64,000 nucleotides of DNA from Ariolimax columbianus. Its lineage: Eukaryota; Mollusca; Gastropoda; Stylommatophora; Arionidae. The stretch spans positions 31,659,953 through 31,723,952 of the forward strand of contig JAVGWX010000007.1 in NCBI GenBank assembly GCA_036924085.1. Direction: 5' to 3'. Positions 22,650 to 34,020 of the stretch are shown here, one piece after another; the stretch's first letter is position 1, and each line of letters begins with the position of its first letter. The notes beneath the pieces were generated by a model. That model was not told the origin of the DNA. It saw only the letters and a program-made list of their open reading frames with translations, and ran no database searches. The position numbers and the translations under genes were made by a program.

Positions 22650-22988
22650 TAGTGAGATTGATGACCAGTTCATTCACATCCTCAATATTATTCAAATACA
22701 GCGCATGCCACATTATTAAGACAAATCTGTCTGATGGTGTGACCATCATCGCTTCGCGATGGACAATAACTTATTTCGGCTGGAGGTATCATACACAAGT
22801 GACTGCCCGTGTGGAACCGGAGTTCAGCCCCCTGAATACATCCTTCATGACTGTCCAATATACAGAGACTTACGATGTCAAATCTGGCTAGAGGGAGCCG
22901 AGGTGACACAGAAGCTGTGAGGCTGCCACCCAAATATGGAGAGCACTGTAGACTTCATCCAGAAAGGACTGTGAGGAAGCCAAGGTAA
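22650..22988 (+). pseudogene. RNase H-type LINE ORF2 C-terminal knuckle region
   Basis: From 22,765 the plus strand reads DNNLFRLEV, then at 22,801 DCPCGTGVQPPEYILHDCP and IYRDLRCQIW. This is the CxCG...H...C knuckle and following Trp-rich segment that ends ORF2 of RNase H-bearing LINEs. It ends in GCHPNMESTVDFIQK. A stop replaces the codon before GCHP, and the sequence is cut off by the family-3 copy at about 22,990. It is related to the LINEs at 49,478 and 59,795. Confidence 0.8.
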
Positions 22989-23565
22989 AGGTCTTGTCCA
23001 GTATGTTTTGCCTGAACCTGAATAATATTTCTGGTTAGTATATTTTGCTTGACCAGAGGTTAGTCTTCCTTCCCCTGACGTTAGTCTTCTTTCCCCTGAG
23101 GTTAGTCTTCCTAAGCCCTGACCTTAGTCTTCCTTTCCCTGATCTTAGTCTTCCTATAACCCCTGACCTTAGTCTTCCTTCCCCTGAAGTTAGTCTTCCT
23201 AACCCCTGACCTTAGTCTTCCTTCCCCTGACGTTAGTTTTCCTAACCCCTGACCTTAGTCTTCCTAACCCCTGACGTTAGGATTCCTTCCTCTGACGTTA
23301 GTCTTCCTAACCCCTGACCTTAGTCTTCCTTCCCCTGACGTTAGTCTTCCTAACCCCTGACCTTAGTCTTCCTTCTCCTGACGTTAGTTTTCCTGTCCCT
23401 GACGTTAGTCTTCCTAACCCCTAACCTTAGTCTTCCTTTCCCTGATCTTAGTCTTCCTAACCCCTGACCTTAGTCTTCCTTTCCCTGACGTTAGTCTTCC
23501 TTTCCCTGACGTTAGTCTTCCTTCCCCTGACGTTAGTCATCCTTTCCCTGACGTTACATAGAAGC
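22989..23565 (+). mobile_element. Family-3 retroposon copy with 21/22-bp array (about 24 copies)
   Basis: GGTCTTGTCCAGTATGTTTTG and TATTTTGCTTGACCAGAGG are the reverse complement of the core seen at 24,130 and 50,470, so this copy lies in plus sense. From 23,045 the terminal word GTTAGTCTTCC expands into units GTTAGTCTTCCTTCCCCTGAC and CTTAGTCTTCCTAACCCCTGA that alternate irregularly. The array ends at CTGACGTTACATAG. Confidence 0.75.
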
Positions 23566-24107
23566 TTATACAAAAAAGCGTATACACAGAATGGTTAACC
23601 CTTACTAATTCTTCATCCCAAAGAGCAGTGTCTGCTATGTGGGCTATCTGTACCCTCAAATGGGAATTGCGTATCCCCGGTTAAGAACCTTTGCTCTAGA
23701 GAGAAACCCTGCTGATGTCACATGTCCCGCGTGATGTTTTTGTTGAATCCTGTAGCCGCCCGTAGAGGGAGTGCACCATTCGGAAGGACCCGAATTCTCT
23801 TCACCCCATCTCCTGTCTCCATCTCGGCACTATTTCTGGAAGCCATTTCATTAGCTTATCACTTTGTATGCACACTATGTATATTAATGCGCCGGCGAAT
23901 GGTCGGCCGTACTGTGAAGGTCTCACGTTAGCTTCCGGTGTGCGCGCGTTGCATATTGCCGATGTTTCGATACGCTACCGAATTGCCACGACTCCATCGA
24001 ATCCATTTTTTTCCCACTTTCGTCTTCTCATTAAAGATTTCTTCATCCTAGTCTTCGACTTTCTTCTTCTCCCAACTGTGGCGAATATAACACAGGTCCT
24101 ACGTTAC
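23566..24107. other. No recognised feature
   Basis: Short frames only (up to 84 codons); no repeat of the window families. Confidence 0.45.
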
Positions 24108-24438
24108 GGTTCTTTCCTGTGATGATGAGGCTAACGTCTGGTCAGGCAAAACACACTGAGCAAACATTGTTAGCCAGGATAAGGAGAAATATACTGGCCA
24201 AGACCCCCACATAACCTCCTCGTTGGTCGTCCTGGTCCTAAAGGACAACAGTCTGATTAACAAGGTGAGGTTCGATGTGATCCCCGTAGTAGTGAGTGAC
24301 ACGGAGATGAAGCCAAGCATTGCATAATCGCCTGGAGGATCCCGGTCTACTTCATCAGCACGCTCGGGGATGTCAGGAAAACTACTGCACTCTGCCACAA
24401 GTTCCGTCATTTTCAAGGCGCACAAAAGGTTCTTTCCT
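24108..24438 (-). mobile_element. Family-3 retroposon with 11-bp target-site duplication
   Basis: GGTTCTTTCCT occurs at 24,108-24,118 and 24,428-24,438, bounding a 309-bp family-3 copy with one core (GTCTGGTCAGGCAAAACACAC). Read on the minus strand it starts TTTTGTGCGCC inside the longer versions at 905 and 18,600, so it is 5'-truncated in that sense and ends at the core. This supports retroposition and fixes the sense strand of the family. Confidence 0.7.
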
Positions 24439-24589
24439 AAATGAGGTATATTTTTCAAGAGATTCTCTCCAAATACAGATTGTCAATTCAAACTGTACAT
24501 GATTTGGACTTGGCGAATGGATGTGTGTATAAATCCCACGAGTTGGAGAGTCTTCTACTCTAGAGGAGTCGAAAACCCCTGCTAGTCTT

Positions 24590-24860
24590 AAACGTGGCAA
24601 TGGGGACGGCGTAGGATAGTGGTTAAGTGATACGACTCTCAGCTCGAAGGTGCTGGGTTCAATACCGTTTCCTTTGGAAAGCAAACCCTTAGAAACTGCA
24701 AAAGGAAGCAGACCCTTACATACAATGAATGCCGGTTGGATGCACTGGGCCGACAGGCGCAAACGAAAAACCGTAGTGCTACGCACACCGCTTTGGGAAA
24801 TAGAGAAATAAGGCGAACGCAATAAAAAAAACAAAAAAAAACCCCCAAAAACGTGGCAAT
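24590..24860 (+). mobile_element. SINE-1 with 12-bp target-site duplication
   Basis: AAACGTGGCAAT occurs at 24,590-24,601 and 24,849-24,860 around a 247-bp SINE-1. The head GGGGACGGCGTAGGATAGTG carries a box A-like AGGATAGTGGTTAAG. The box B word CTGGGTTCAATACC is one step from the GGTTCRANNCC consensus. The 3' end is A-rich. Polymerase III transcription followed by LINE-driven insertion is the expected mode. Confidence 0.9.
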
Positions 24861-25074
24861 GGCGTGTTTCTAGTCTATCTTCCCGTGGGTATAACGGATG
24901 GGCCGACATCATTGGGCAGCATTGCTGGCTTCTTGCATCAACAAGCGAGAGCTGACCAAGACCCGATTCAGCCTCAAACAACGGTCCTGGAAGCAGTCTG
25001 ATCTAGCGTAGCCTCGCTAAAATGATAGGGATCGCAGTTGGAAAGCCAACACGGTATCGAATAAAAAACGCTAC

Positions 25075-25189
25075 TGAAATGAGTACTTCATCATATTTAT
25101 GCAGTTCGAATTCGATTCCAAGATCAGTTGTTTGCGAGCGAAACCTGCTCTTACAAAACATGTAAGAGTATTCTACGTTTATATCGATT
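25075..25189 (+). repeat. Dispersed repeat, second copy inverted at 38,915-39,045
   Basis: GAGTACTTCATCATATTTATG, CAAGATCAGTTGTTTGCG, CGAAACCTGCTC and AACATGTAAGAGT occur in the same order, reverse-complemented, at 38,915-39,045. Its right edge touches another retroposon. Confidence 0.75.
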
Positions 25190-25470
25190 GATTTTTTATT
25201 TTTTATTTACGTGTTTGCCTCACTAGTTTCTATTGGCGGTGGCACGCCTATTCCACCTCAGACCGTAGTCATATGGGCCCTATTAAGACTCATAAACCAG
25301 TGCTTGGATGTATGTGTGCGTCTGTATGTACATACGCTAAGTTTGTGCGCTTTCAGAAGCCAGCCCAACCAAAGTGCAATGGAAGGGCCTCACCCTGAGG
25401 GCGCGTGTGAAAGCTGTGCAAGTGTGTGATTGGTGGACAGAGTAAAATGAAAAAAGAGTGAGGTAATAAT
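25190..25470 (-). mobile_element. Family-4 short retroposon
   Basis: From the T-rich 25,190-25,208 (A tail on minus) through GTTTGCCTCACTAGTTTCTA, CATAAACCAGTGCTTGGATG and GCCCAACCAAAGTGC it matches 49,159-49,477, where boundaries are fixed by a 13-bp duplication. No clear tRNA or 5S head. Confidence 0.75.
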
Positions 25471-25974
25471 AGAGAGGAAGGAGAGTTCAAGATATATTCT
25501 AACAATTGATGTTAATGTTTATTTCTTATGTCTCTCGTCGTATCCACACTTTCTATTCTATCACTTTCTTCTTCACTAAAGTATATCTGTCAGTCTGTGC
25601 GCTAAAAAGGCGCAGATACCGTATCCTCGCTGTACACTACGTTACAACGTCACAACGTTTTTTCAGAAATAAGGCCCAACAAGAAACATAATCTTCTTGT
25701 GTCCCATTAGCAAAGTTAGTTTTTCAATCAAATGCCCGACACTGTCTCCCTTAGGTGGGACAATTGAAATTACATTTGTGTTGTTCGTTGTCTTTTGTGA
25801 AAACCGTTTGGTCGTAACGTAGGTTTCGTTTGTATTTTTCGTATCAGTGTGGTATCTGGCCATGCATATTTATAACTTCGTTTACGTTATCATTGCTTAA
25901 TGTATCACTTGGGCTTAATGCAAATGACGGGCATGAGATGCAATGATATATTTAAGACACAAAGAAAAAGATTA
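25471..25974. other. No gene; one diverged copy of a small dispersed repeat
   Basis: GTTTGGTCGTAACGTAGG and GTATCAGTGTGGTATCTGG near 25,806-25,860 recur at 54,628 and 55,665. The rest is unrecognised. Confidence 0.5.
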
Positions 25975-26083
25975 CGAAAATGAAAAAGACGAAGAATAAT
26001 AACAAGACGAAAATAAGAATAACAAGAAAAAAAAGAAGAAGAAGAAGAAGAAGAAGAAGAAGAAGAAGAAGAAGAAGAAGAAA
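25975..26083. repeat. (GAA)n array
   Basis: Degenerate purine tract from 25,975, pure GAA from about 26,035 to 26,082. Confidence 0.95.
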
Positions 26084-27479
26084 ACTGGTGGTTCAAGTAG
26101 ATCTGTGTTTTTTCTCTCTCTATACTTTACCTCTCCTTTTTCGTCCACGTTTCTTTAGAGGGTCAAAAAACGAAAAAAAAAAAGATTCACACTAAAAACA
26201 AGTCAGAAAGGAACAACAGAAGAACAGCTCCGCTGAAGACATCGGTCGGTGTAGGAAAACTAGAAGATCCAGCAAAAGGGTGAAGGAAATTGTATTGTCA
26301 ATCTAATCCCATAATGCATGGCTGAGTCAATGGGCCGATTCTGGCGGCCAAATTACTCTGAAGCAGTTCGGCTATCGATCTCTGTTCCTAGAATACTACT
26401 CCCACACAGGATGTGCCGGATAGGGCGACGGGAATTGAGCCAAAATAAATCCCTGTCAGGATTGTTTTGACAAAAAGTCGGAGATATACACTACTGTAAT
26501 TCAACTATATATATTTTTTGACGAGGAAAAGTCAGAAGTGGTATTCGATTGTTTTAGGGTTAAAACAGAGTCGGCAGGTTAATCAGTTGTTTGCTCTGTC
26601 GTTTGGCTTCAGTGAGGGCAAACTGGCACTTTGTTTTCCTTCATGGGACTAGTTTGCCTCCCCCCTTTTTCTATTTCTTGTTCTGGTGGATTTGGAGAGT
26701 GATTAATTATTTCCACACACAGAACAAGCTAGAGCAGAGTATTAAACAAACACGCCGAGTCTGGTAGAGGATTGTTTGAAGTGAGATCTCAACACGGGTC
26801 GAATGTTTAAACGTGGCATTTGAGCGCGTGTAGTGTGTTTGCTGTGTGTGTTTGGGCTTCAGTGGACACAAGCCAGTGAGTTAAACAGTGGGCTGATAAC
26901 TTCCCTTTCTTTGAGGGCGCGGTGGATGATATCGTTGATTTGGAACACGATAACATTTGACGAGGAGAGTGTTATCAGAAGCTTGTTGGGGAATGTTTGA
27001 GTGGTAGAGCGATTAGTGAGCTTGCTTTGTGCCAGCACGTAAATGGGTTCACGCTACGGTCGCGGGCAGCACCAGTCACAACACTAGGATAGGTGTTAGC
27101 AGCTATCCTTTCAGGACATCGTCTAAATGGGGTTTGTCAGAATGTTTTGTACATCTGAGGAATAAAAGTCGTTGCATTGCATTCGCCACACAGTGTGCAG
27201 GTTAGATTTCTTTGAAATTCACTAAAAAACTTACTTTGGCCTGACTGGGGCCTAACCCAAGAAACGCTTGATCATGGAAATTGAATTCAAACAGTGATCG
27301 AAAGGAAGATTCCGTGTGGTTTTGAGGAAGACATATGCTTCACATGGAGTGATAACGGTTTAGATTGATTGATTGATTGACAATGTAAACGTAGTTCTGC
27401 AGTAGATAGCGTTGTCAAGGATGAAGAGATAGGCTTTATTGTATTCTATCTCAGAATTAGATGAGGTATCGTTGGCAGT
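26084..27479. other. No recognised feature
   Basis: About 1.4 kb without a frame above 75 codons, without tandem repeats and without the retroposon families of the window. Confidence 0.45.
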
Positions 27480-27580
27480 TACCCCCTTCATCGCTTTTCT
27501 TTCCTTATTAACAAGTCATTCGTCCATTTACAGCTGGTTAGACTAGGGCGTGTTGATTTCGGAGATATGACCTAGTGCGG
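27480..27580 (-). mobile_element. Short SINE-2 relic
   Basis: GTCCATTTACAGCTGGTTAGAC and AGGGCGTGTTGATTTCGG align with the middle of SINE-2 in reverse. It is diverged and partial. Confidence 0.35.
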
Positions 27581-27728
27581 CTACCGTTGTTAAGTCCTGT
27601 GATTGTATAACAAAGTTACATTATCCAGCAGTGTCATTTGCTTCTCATCAATTATCATTAATATATGATCCAAACTCATCGAACCACTTTTCCGCATGTT
27701 TGTAATCAGTTATCAACCGACGCAACTG

Positions 27729-28170
27729 GAACATTCTTGACATTCATATTGACGGCAGACCCTTCAATCGCCTTCGATTTGCCGACGACAAAGTGCTCAT
27801 CACAGAGTCAGCGTCAGAAGCCAACTAAATGACGCAGCTACTCGACAACGAGAGAAATAAATCGGGACTAGAAATGACTGTCTCGGAGATCGAAGTGTTG
27901 CACAATAGTTTCTCCAGTTGTGGTCCAGCCTTCTTTGGCGGGGTAAGCTTGGGGGATTTCGACGAAAATATCTTTCTTTGGTGCCTACTCAATTTGCAGA
28001 TAAATCTAGAACCTGAACTAACAAGACGTGTCGGCTTGAGTTGGATAACTTTTTCGTCCATCAAAACGGTTCTGGGCGGTTGCCAAGACCAGAACCTACG
28101 CGTCTCACTCTTCAACTTTACGGTGCTCCCTGCGATGTGCTGTGGTGCAGAGACATGGTTGATTGGTTTG
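27729..28170 (+). pseudogene. RTE-like LINE reverse transcriptase palm and thumb, decayed
   Basis: Plus strand: NRLRFADDKVLITES (27,768-27,812) contains the FADD catalytic box. After one stop the frame 27,829 onward follows the family order: GLEM, NLEPELTRR, WITFSSIKTVL and finally VLPAMCCGAETW (RT motif ...LPALxYGxETW). Substitutions are many but only one stop was seen, and the reading register holds over 330 bp. It is truncated at both ends: 5' near 27,729, and on the right by the opposed LINE piece. Confidence 0.8.
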
Positions 28171-28450
28171 TTATTGATCCAGCGGCCCATGAGCTCCTGT
28201 CCTTTGGCCCAATGCCATACAGTGGTATCTGCAAGTGTTTGTAAGCTCTTGTTTAGTTCTATACAAAGTGTTCCACTTGTCTGGCCTCGGAGGAAGAATC
28301 TCTTTCCTAAGATCCGCAAGGGCCGGACATTCAAAAAGATTATGATCAACAGTTTCATAGGGATGTGTGCACAGCCGGCACTCTGGAGCATGTTCTGGTT
28401 GGATTCGGTAACCAACGCATGCAAATCTCCAGATGTCTGACATACGACGA
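28171..28450 (-). pseudogene. Another LINE ORF2 C-terminus, opposite strand
   Basis: The minus frame 28,443-28,171 reads CRLCTHPYETVDHNLFECP, a CxxC...H...C knuckle, followed by ADLRKEILPPRPDKWNTLY and a stop. This is the C-terminal signature of a LINE clade different from the RNase H-type ones here. Upstream RT is missing. It meets the plus-strand RT piece tail to tail near 28,170. Confidence 0.75.
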
Positions 28451-30404
28451 CTACACTTGATGCATGATGCCGTAATCTAATCAGAAAATACAAAAATAGA
28501 AGGCCAGGTCACATGTTCAAAAGCTCGATAAGAAATAGGTTATATTTTTCCCATTGCAGGTAAAATATAAACTAGCCTGCACAGTTCGTGGTAACTGAAA
28601 AGACACGCAGTCTTTGTTCCTTAGCTCTATAACTCATCCTGTTGTATCTCAGCAATGGAAAACAATACTGACATTATAGTAAAACAATATAGTAAGGAAT
28701 AGAGTGTTAAAGAGATTTTTTTAGGCTGCAAGTCGATGTGTTTCTGTTTTTGTTATCCTGATCTGTATTTACCGTCTACTGCTATATCTCTGTCGTCTCT
28801 TTTTAGTGCTTTAAGAAGGCTTTCCTTCCGGTGCATAGTTTTACGGCACTGTAAAAGACTGCTCCTGGTTTCAGCAAGTTTGATTAGTCGATGCATTCGA
28901 TGTTTCTCATATCAGTTCTTATGCTGGAGACAGATTTAACCAACTTTAATTGACAAAGTGCGATTCTGTCCTAGCACTCCTCTGACCAACATTCATGTTC
29001 TCAATTCTTGTTATTTCTTTGTCTGTTCTTTAATACATGTGTACCTTTCAGATTTAGCAACCTTAGCAGCGTCTATACATTTATTGAGGAACACAACACA
29101 TATGTGGCAGGGATGTGTTTAGGATCCAGAGATTTGCCAATCCTGCTGCTTGATTTGAGCTGCAAGCCTGGTACCAATAAGCAGTGTCATGGCTCTGTAA
29201 TTCTGCTTTTGAGGTGGACATCACATGCCTATTCGGGCTCTGATTGGCTTGTGGTCACTGCCTATTTCCAAACGATGTAGCCATTCTACATTTATAACAA
29301 ATATTTCTGCATTTCTTCTTACAGAAACGCGACATATCTTGTTTAACCTTATCTATCTTGGAGCCGACTATACCAGACCTATGTCCCTAAGCAGTTGTAA
29401 GAGCAAAAAAAATACATTTTAGAATTTAAAGTTCTAATTGAAAACCAGATGTCTCACATCCGCGGCTCTCGGAGTTCATCCGGCCCGTGAGACATTGATG
29501 TGGCCCGCAGAATAAGTAGCACAACAGGATGGATAATTGCTTTAGAAGAATAGCAAACATCTATATAATATTAATGTATATATTAATCAAGTGCGCTTGC
29601 AGGCTATCCTGTTGTTAAACTATTGGGTCATTATGAAAGGCGATCAGAAGTTTGAGTTTGAGATCCGCTGCTGTGAGCGATTGTGCAGGCGGCATCACTA
29701 TATGATAAATAACAGAATAATAAGGGACAGAATATATCAGCCTGTATGATATAATGCCGGTGTTTATCACAAGATAATTAGTAGGAATTGAAAAGAGCCA
29801 CTCGTCGCCCCCAGACTCGCAGCCAGTCTGGGTGTCGCCTTCAAATCGAACACCTCTGACCACAAGCACGTAATAATACACCCCGGCTCCGGCAGCGACA
29901 GACCAGGAGACGCAAAACCTACCTATCATTCATTCTTTCATTCATTCAAGCTCTCCCTTTGACTCCTTCAATAGCCACATCGATCTCTTCATCCGCTTGT
30001 TCACTCCGGCGCACAAAAACAACAAGAAACAAGGAGAGAGCTGAGAATCTCGCCAATTCCCTTGGAACTGTACGAGAGCAAGACTAGGGTGCTGGTTGTT
30101 GAGCTTTAATAGTGTGATAGAGGCCGTTTTTTGGGGGAGCAAATATAATTGGAGTCGGTTCCAAGCTTCAATCTAATTAAACTAGTCGCAGCCCGTCTAT
30201 TGATTCCACAGCGGAGCCTCAATCAGGCGAACACATTATCAATAAAGGTCCCAAATCGAAAGTCACCCAGAGGATTCTAAAGAAGGGCCGAGTCCCGACT
30301 CTATTCGCCAATATACATCTTTCCTTCATTTACCGAATAGAAAAGACGAGACACAGAATTTCTGGCGCCAAAACTACTAATATTTTTTTCAAGTTCAGAA
30401 CGAG
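28451..30404. other. No recognised feature
   Basis: Nearly 2 kb with frames of at most 104 codons (29,615-29,929, minus). The words CATCCGGCCCGTGAGACATTG and TGTGGCCCGC near 29,480 resemble termini of hAT-type transposons, but no partner end was found. Confidence 0.4.
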
Positions 30405-30476
30405 AAATGGGGGGGGGGGCGACAGGTTGGGGGGGGGGGGGGTGGGGGTGGGGGTGGGTGGGGGGGGGGGTGGAGT
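30405..30476. repeat. Poly-G tracts
   Basis: Eleven Gs at 30,409-30,419, then a G run with T interruptions from 30,427 to 30,475. At least four G-runs of three or more lie within 50 bp, enough for a G-quadruplex. Confidence 0.9.
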
Positions 30477-30636
30477 GAGCGGACAAGAGGTGTCTGGAAA
30501 TGTGGATTGCGATATTATATTTTCTCCTTACAGAATTACAGCCGGGTACCGGGAATGGGCCAGTCCGGCTAGTTATGACTGTTTGAACAAAGCCGGAAAG
30601 ATGGCTAGGGACTGGTGGATATTGGATAATCAGCCT

Positions 30637-30638
<2 letters not shown>

Positions 30639-30671
<33 letters not shown>
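30639..30671. repeat. (AT)n microsatellite
   Basis: Pure AT dinucleotides preceding the tetranucleotide block. Confidence 0.95.
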
Positions 30672-30672
<1 letters not shown>

Positions 30673-30680
30673 ATCCGTGG

Positions 30681-31024
<344 letters not shown>

Positions 31025-31707
31025 TGTCCATCAATCCATCTATACATCTGCCCATCCAGGTAGCATGCACCTTAGCTACCATGTCTTCCTGCCTGTTTAT
31101 CCGCCCTTGTTGTCTTGTCTTGCCCGGTCTTTCTATCCGCCCGTCCAGGTGTCCGTCTCTATGCGTGTCTGTCAATCAGCCCGTCTGTCTGTCCCCTGTG
31201 TACGTCTGCCTGCATTTCAATTTCTAGATATCCTCCTTACATTCATTGTAATATGAATCGCTTTGTCTGCCTATAGACAATAATAAACACATACGCGAGC
31301 CACAAAAACGACAGCATCCCCCGCATCTCGGTACTTAGGGTAGCACGTGATGGCTGATCAGACACATTCTCCAGAGAAAATAAACTCTATAACATAAACC
31401 AACATGCACTGAAATTGAACCAACAGGGAAATAGTGGAGAATAAGGACAATTGAAGTGGAGATAACGGCAACTGGAGTCTCAAAGTCAGCGCAATATCAA
31501 CTAAATGGACCTCGTATGTGGCTGTTGGTGGCGCTAACAGCTAACATAAAACAGCATATTGGATAACTACGTGATGATCCAAAGGAGAGTGATGCAAATA
31601 GAGTATTTAACGTTTCCTACAGATTTCAGAAGAACCTTGATAGGATTATTGCAAGGAATAGATTATCTGAAGTGGCTTAGCTTGGTTTACAATTTCAAAG
31701 TAGCAAG
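31025..31707. other. No recognised feature
   Basis: C/T-rich derivative of the tetranucleotide block to about 31,220, then plain sequence. Confidence 0.45.
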
Positions 31708-32085
31708 ACCTTCTTCTTCTTCTTCTTCTTCTTCTTTTTCTTCTTCTTCTTCTTCTGCCATTCTTCTTGTTATTTGTTATCGTTTTCGTCTACTTCTCTT
31801 TCTTCTTCTTCCTCTCCTCTTGTTACTATCTTTCTAATTCCCTTCCTCTTCTCGTCTTCTTTTTCTTCTTCTTCTCCTCCTAGTTTTCTTTGTGTTTGTC
31901 TTCTTGGACGTTCTCTTATTTTTCTTCGTTTTCTACTTCTTCTTCTTTTTTTCGTTTTCCTCTTCTTCTTATCCTCTTCGTTTTTTCTTCTTCTTCTTCT
32001 TTCAATTGTAATCTTCTTCTCCATATTCTTGTTCTTCTTCGTCTTTTTTTCTTCTTTTTCTTCCTTTGTTCTTTGTTCTTTTTCT
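31708..32085. repeat. (TTC)n array, long and interrupted
   Basis: Pure TTC at 31,708-31,755, then a TTC/TTTC/CTC-rich tract to about 32,085. It is the minus-strand equivalent of the GAA arrays. Confidence 0.9.
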
Positions 32086-33539
32086 TTTCTGCATCTGCGT
32101 CTTGCGATTCAATCTGCTATATCCTCAAAGCTTACCTTATCAACGGAGGAAAACGGTCCTAGTGGACGTATTTTATTTACATACTTTTATCAATTTAAAT
32201 TGGAAGTACGTCTTGGATTATCAATAATTGTTCCGGAATGTCTCGCAATTTCATTTTTGTGAATTCAGGGCAACCCCCCCCCCCCCCCGCCCCCAATTCC
32301 CCTGTGTGGAAATCCCGTGTCTCAATTATATTTAAATCGATAAGGACCTAAGGTAGAATGTGTAAGTACCAGAACATAAGGTACAAAATATTAATTACAA
32401 AATGCATTTCTTTGTTCCTAGTCTGTGAAGCAATCCGTCCGCCTATGCGGAAGGTCGGTGATAGACGTGCGAAAGAAAAACGGACACGCCGCTTCACAAA
32501 TAACAAGTAGTGATTGATACATTGACGATCTAATGACGAACTACATTTACAGGTGCTAATTTTGTTATATTTGTTTGCGGGGGGGGGGGGGGGGGGGGGG
32601 GGTTCGTCCATTCGTCGGAATACACTCCTGGTTTTATCATCCACACTTTCTATCACTATGTAACTTCGGTGTAGTAACTTCGGTCATTTTGTTAGAGTTT
32701 AGTGTGCACGTTTTCATTCCCTCTCCTCCCTGAAGTACCATTTTAGTGAGAACTGGAGGGTCTTGCTGTCCTCAGGTTTCTTGTACACATGTGAGATGTG
32801 GTTAGAACATGTTTTTTAGCCTCTGATTATATATGAGACCCGAGGGGTCTGCCAGAGTCTCTGTGAATGGCACATACAAGAATAGCACCACTGCCCCACG
32901 GATATCATGTCAGAAGAGGCGACTAACTGTGTGACACGGCATACCGCCGGTAATGGTTAGGTGGTTTGTTAAGAGCAGCATAGATGGCGCCTAACAGGCT
33001 GCGTGTCTATTTTGCTCATTAAGATCGACTTGCATATCGGTTAACCACTCTCTGCGGCACTTGTCCCAAACACAGCGGATTAATAAGCTGCTCGAGACTT
33101 GTCCGCTAAGCATTAAATCCTCGTCCTGGCTACACCCAGCTTCCACCAGAGCTGGCACCTGCACAGGTGCATCCATCCCCGTAGATGTACAGGCCGACTA
33201 AGACTTCGCGAGTACGTAGTTATATATTCACACACTTACGCGCACACTCACACACACACACACGTATACACACGCACACATACACACAGATATGCCCCTC
33301 AGATGTGTATTAGCTCGGCACTCCACCTTGGTTTCTCGGACGAGCGATCGAGGACAGCTGCCCAGCTCTTGCATGACTTTTCCGATTGCAAATTATTCAC
33401 GGGGTCTGCCCAGCCTCACAAAGTGGAAATGTAAAGGCGGCCTGCGTGTTGTAAACCACATCACCCTTGGTCAAGAACAATATGGCCCTGGCACCATATT
33501 CCCTATATGTCACACTGGAGCATTAACGGACTCTTTACT
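32086..33539. other. No gene; homopolymer C and G runs and a CA repeat
   Basis: C run at 32,274-32,294 broken by one G. G run of 24 at 32,579-32,602. (CA)n-like stretch at 33,240-33,290. The 92-codon frame 33,292-33,570 leads into the LINE relic below but shows no domain itself. Confidence 0.6.
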
Positions 33540-33680
33540 TACTAAACACTGCAGACCGTCGAATGGATGAAGTTTCCCCTTGTGGTCGGGAAGAACCAAG
33601 ACACATTTCTGGTTTCTGCCCCCGTTCTTGGAAAGAGATTCACTGGACCTCAGCACTATTAACTAGAATCCCCATCACAT
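33540..33680 (+). pseudogene. Probable LINE C-terminal knuckle relic
   Basis: One plus frame reads DEVSPCGREEPRHISGFCP followed by RSWKEIHW. This fits the CxxG...H...CP knuckle near the end of LINE ORF2. The region before it is not recognisable, so the assignment rests on one short motif. Confidence 0.4.
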
Positions 33681-33849
33681 AATGGTTTAGAAACGATATT
33701 TAATGATAATAATAAGAAGAAACAGCGGGATTCATAAAAGTGTGTAACGTCATAAGCAAAGTTTTGCACATCGTCAATGATGGTTTTCAAAATTAAAGAA
33801 AACAATTGAAATTGTTTCTATCATACAACTTCGAAAGAAGAACATAATA

Positions 33850-34016
33850 CCAGCAAGCTAGATTTGAACCAGCGACCGAAGGATTTATACATCTTCATCT
33901 ACAGGAGTGATGATGGGTTGGTGGGGTGTCTTCATCTGTACCCCAACGATCCTCCCCGGTTACGGGATGACCTGGCCTGATATAGTCATTCGCTATACCA
34001 ACTGAGCTATCGCTGC
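33850..34016 (-). other. tRNA-like sequence with a ~100-bp insert
   Basis: On the minus strand: GCAGCGATAGCTCAGTTGG is a near-perfect acceptor start, D-arm and box A (TAGCTCAGTTGG). At the other end GCTGGTTCAAATCTAGC folds as a 5-bp T-arm with a 7-nt loop and a good box B. The 3' acceptor strand TTGCTGG pairs with GCAGCGA except at the terminal base, with one wobble. Between the arms are about 110 nt instead of about 30, containing a stretch of GATGAAG and CACCCC words. It could be a tRNA gene with a long intron, a tRNA pseudogene with an insertion, or a SINE head. Confidence 0.5.
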
Positions 34017-34020
34017 TCAT

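Noticed and set aside
24099..24458. 119-codon minus frame, with a similar frame at 1,159-1,353
   Set aside because: The similarity follows from the shared family-3 DNA; frames break in the other copies (18,600; 35,315), so it is not a conserved protein.
27825..28493. 222-codon minus frame as a gene
   Set aside because: It spans the antisense of one LINE relic and a shifted frame of another; the recognisable motifs lie in other frames.
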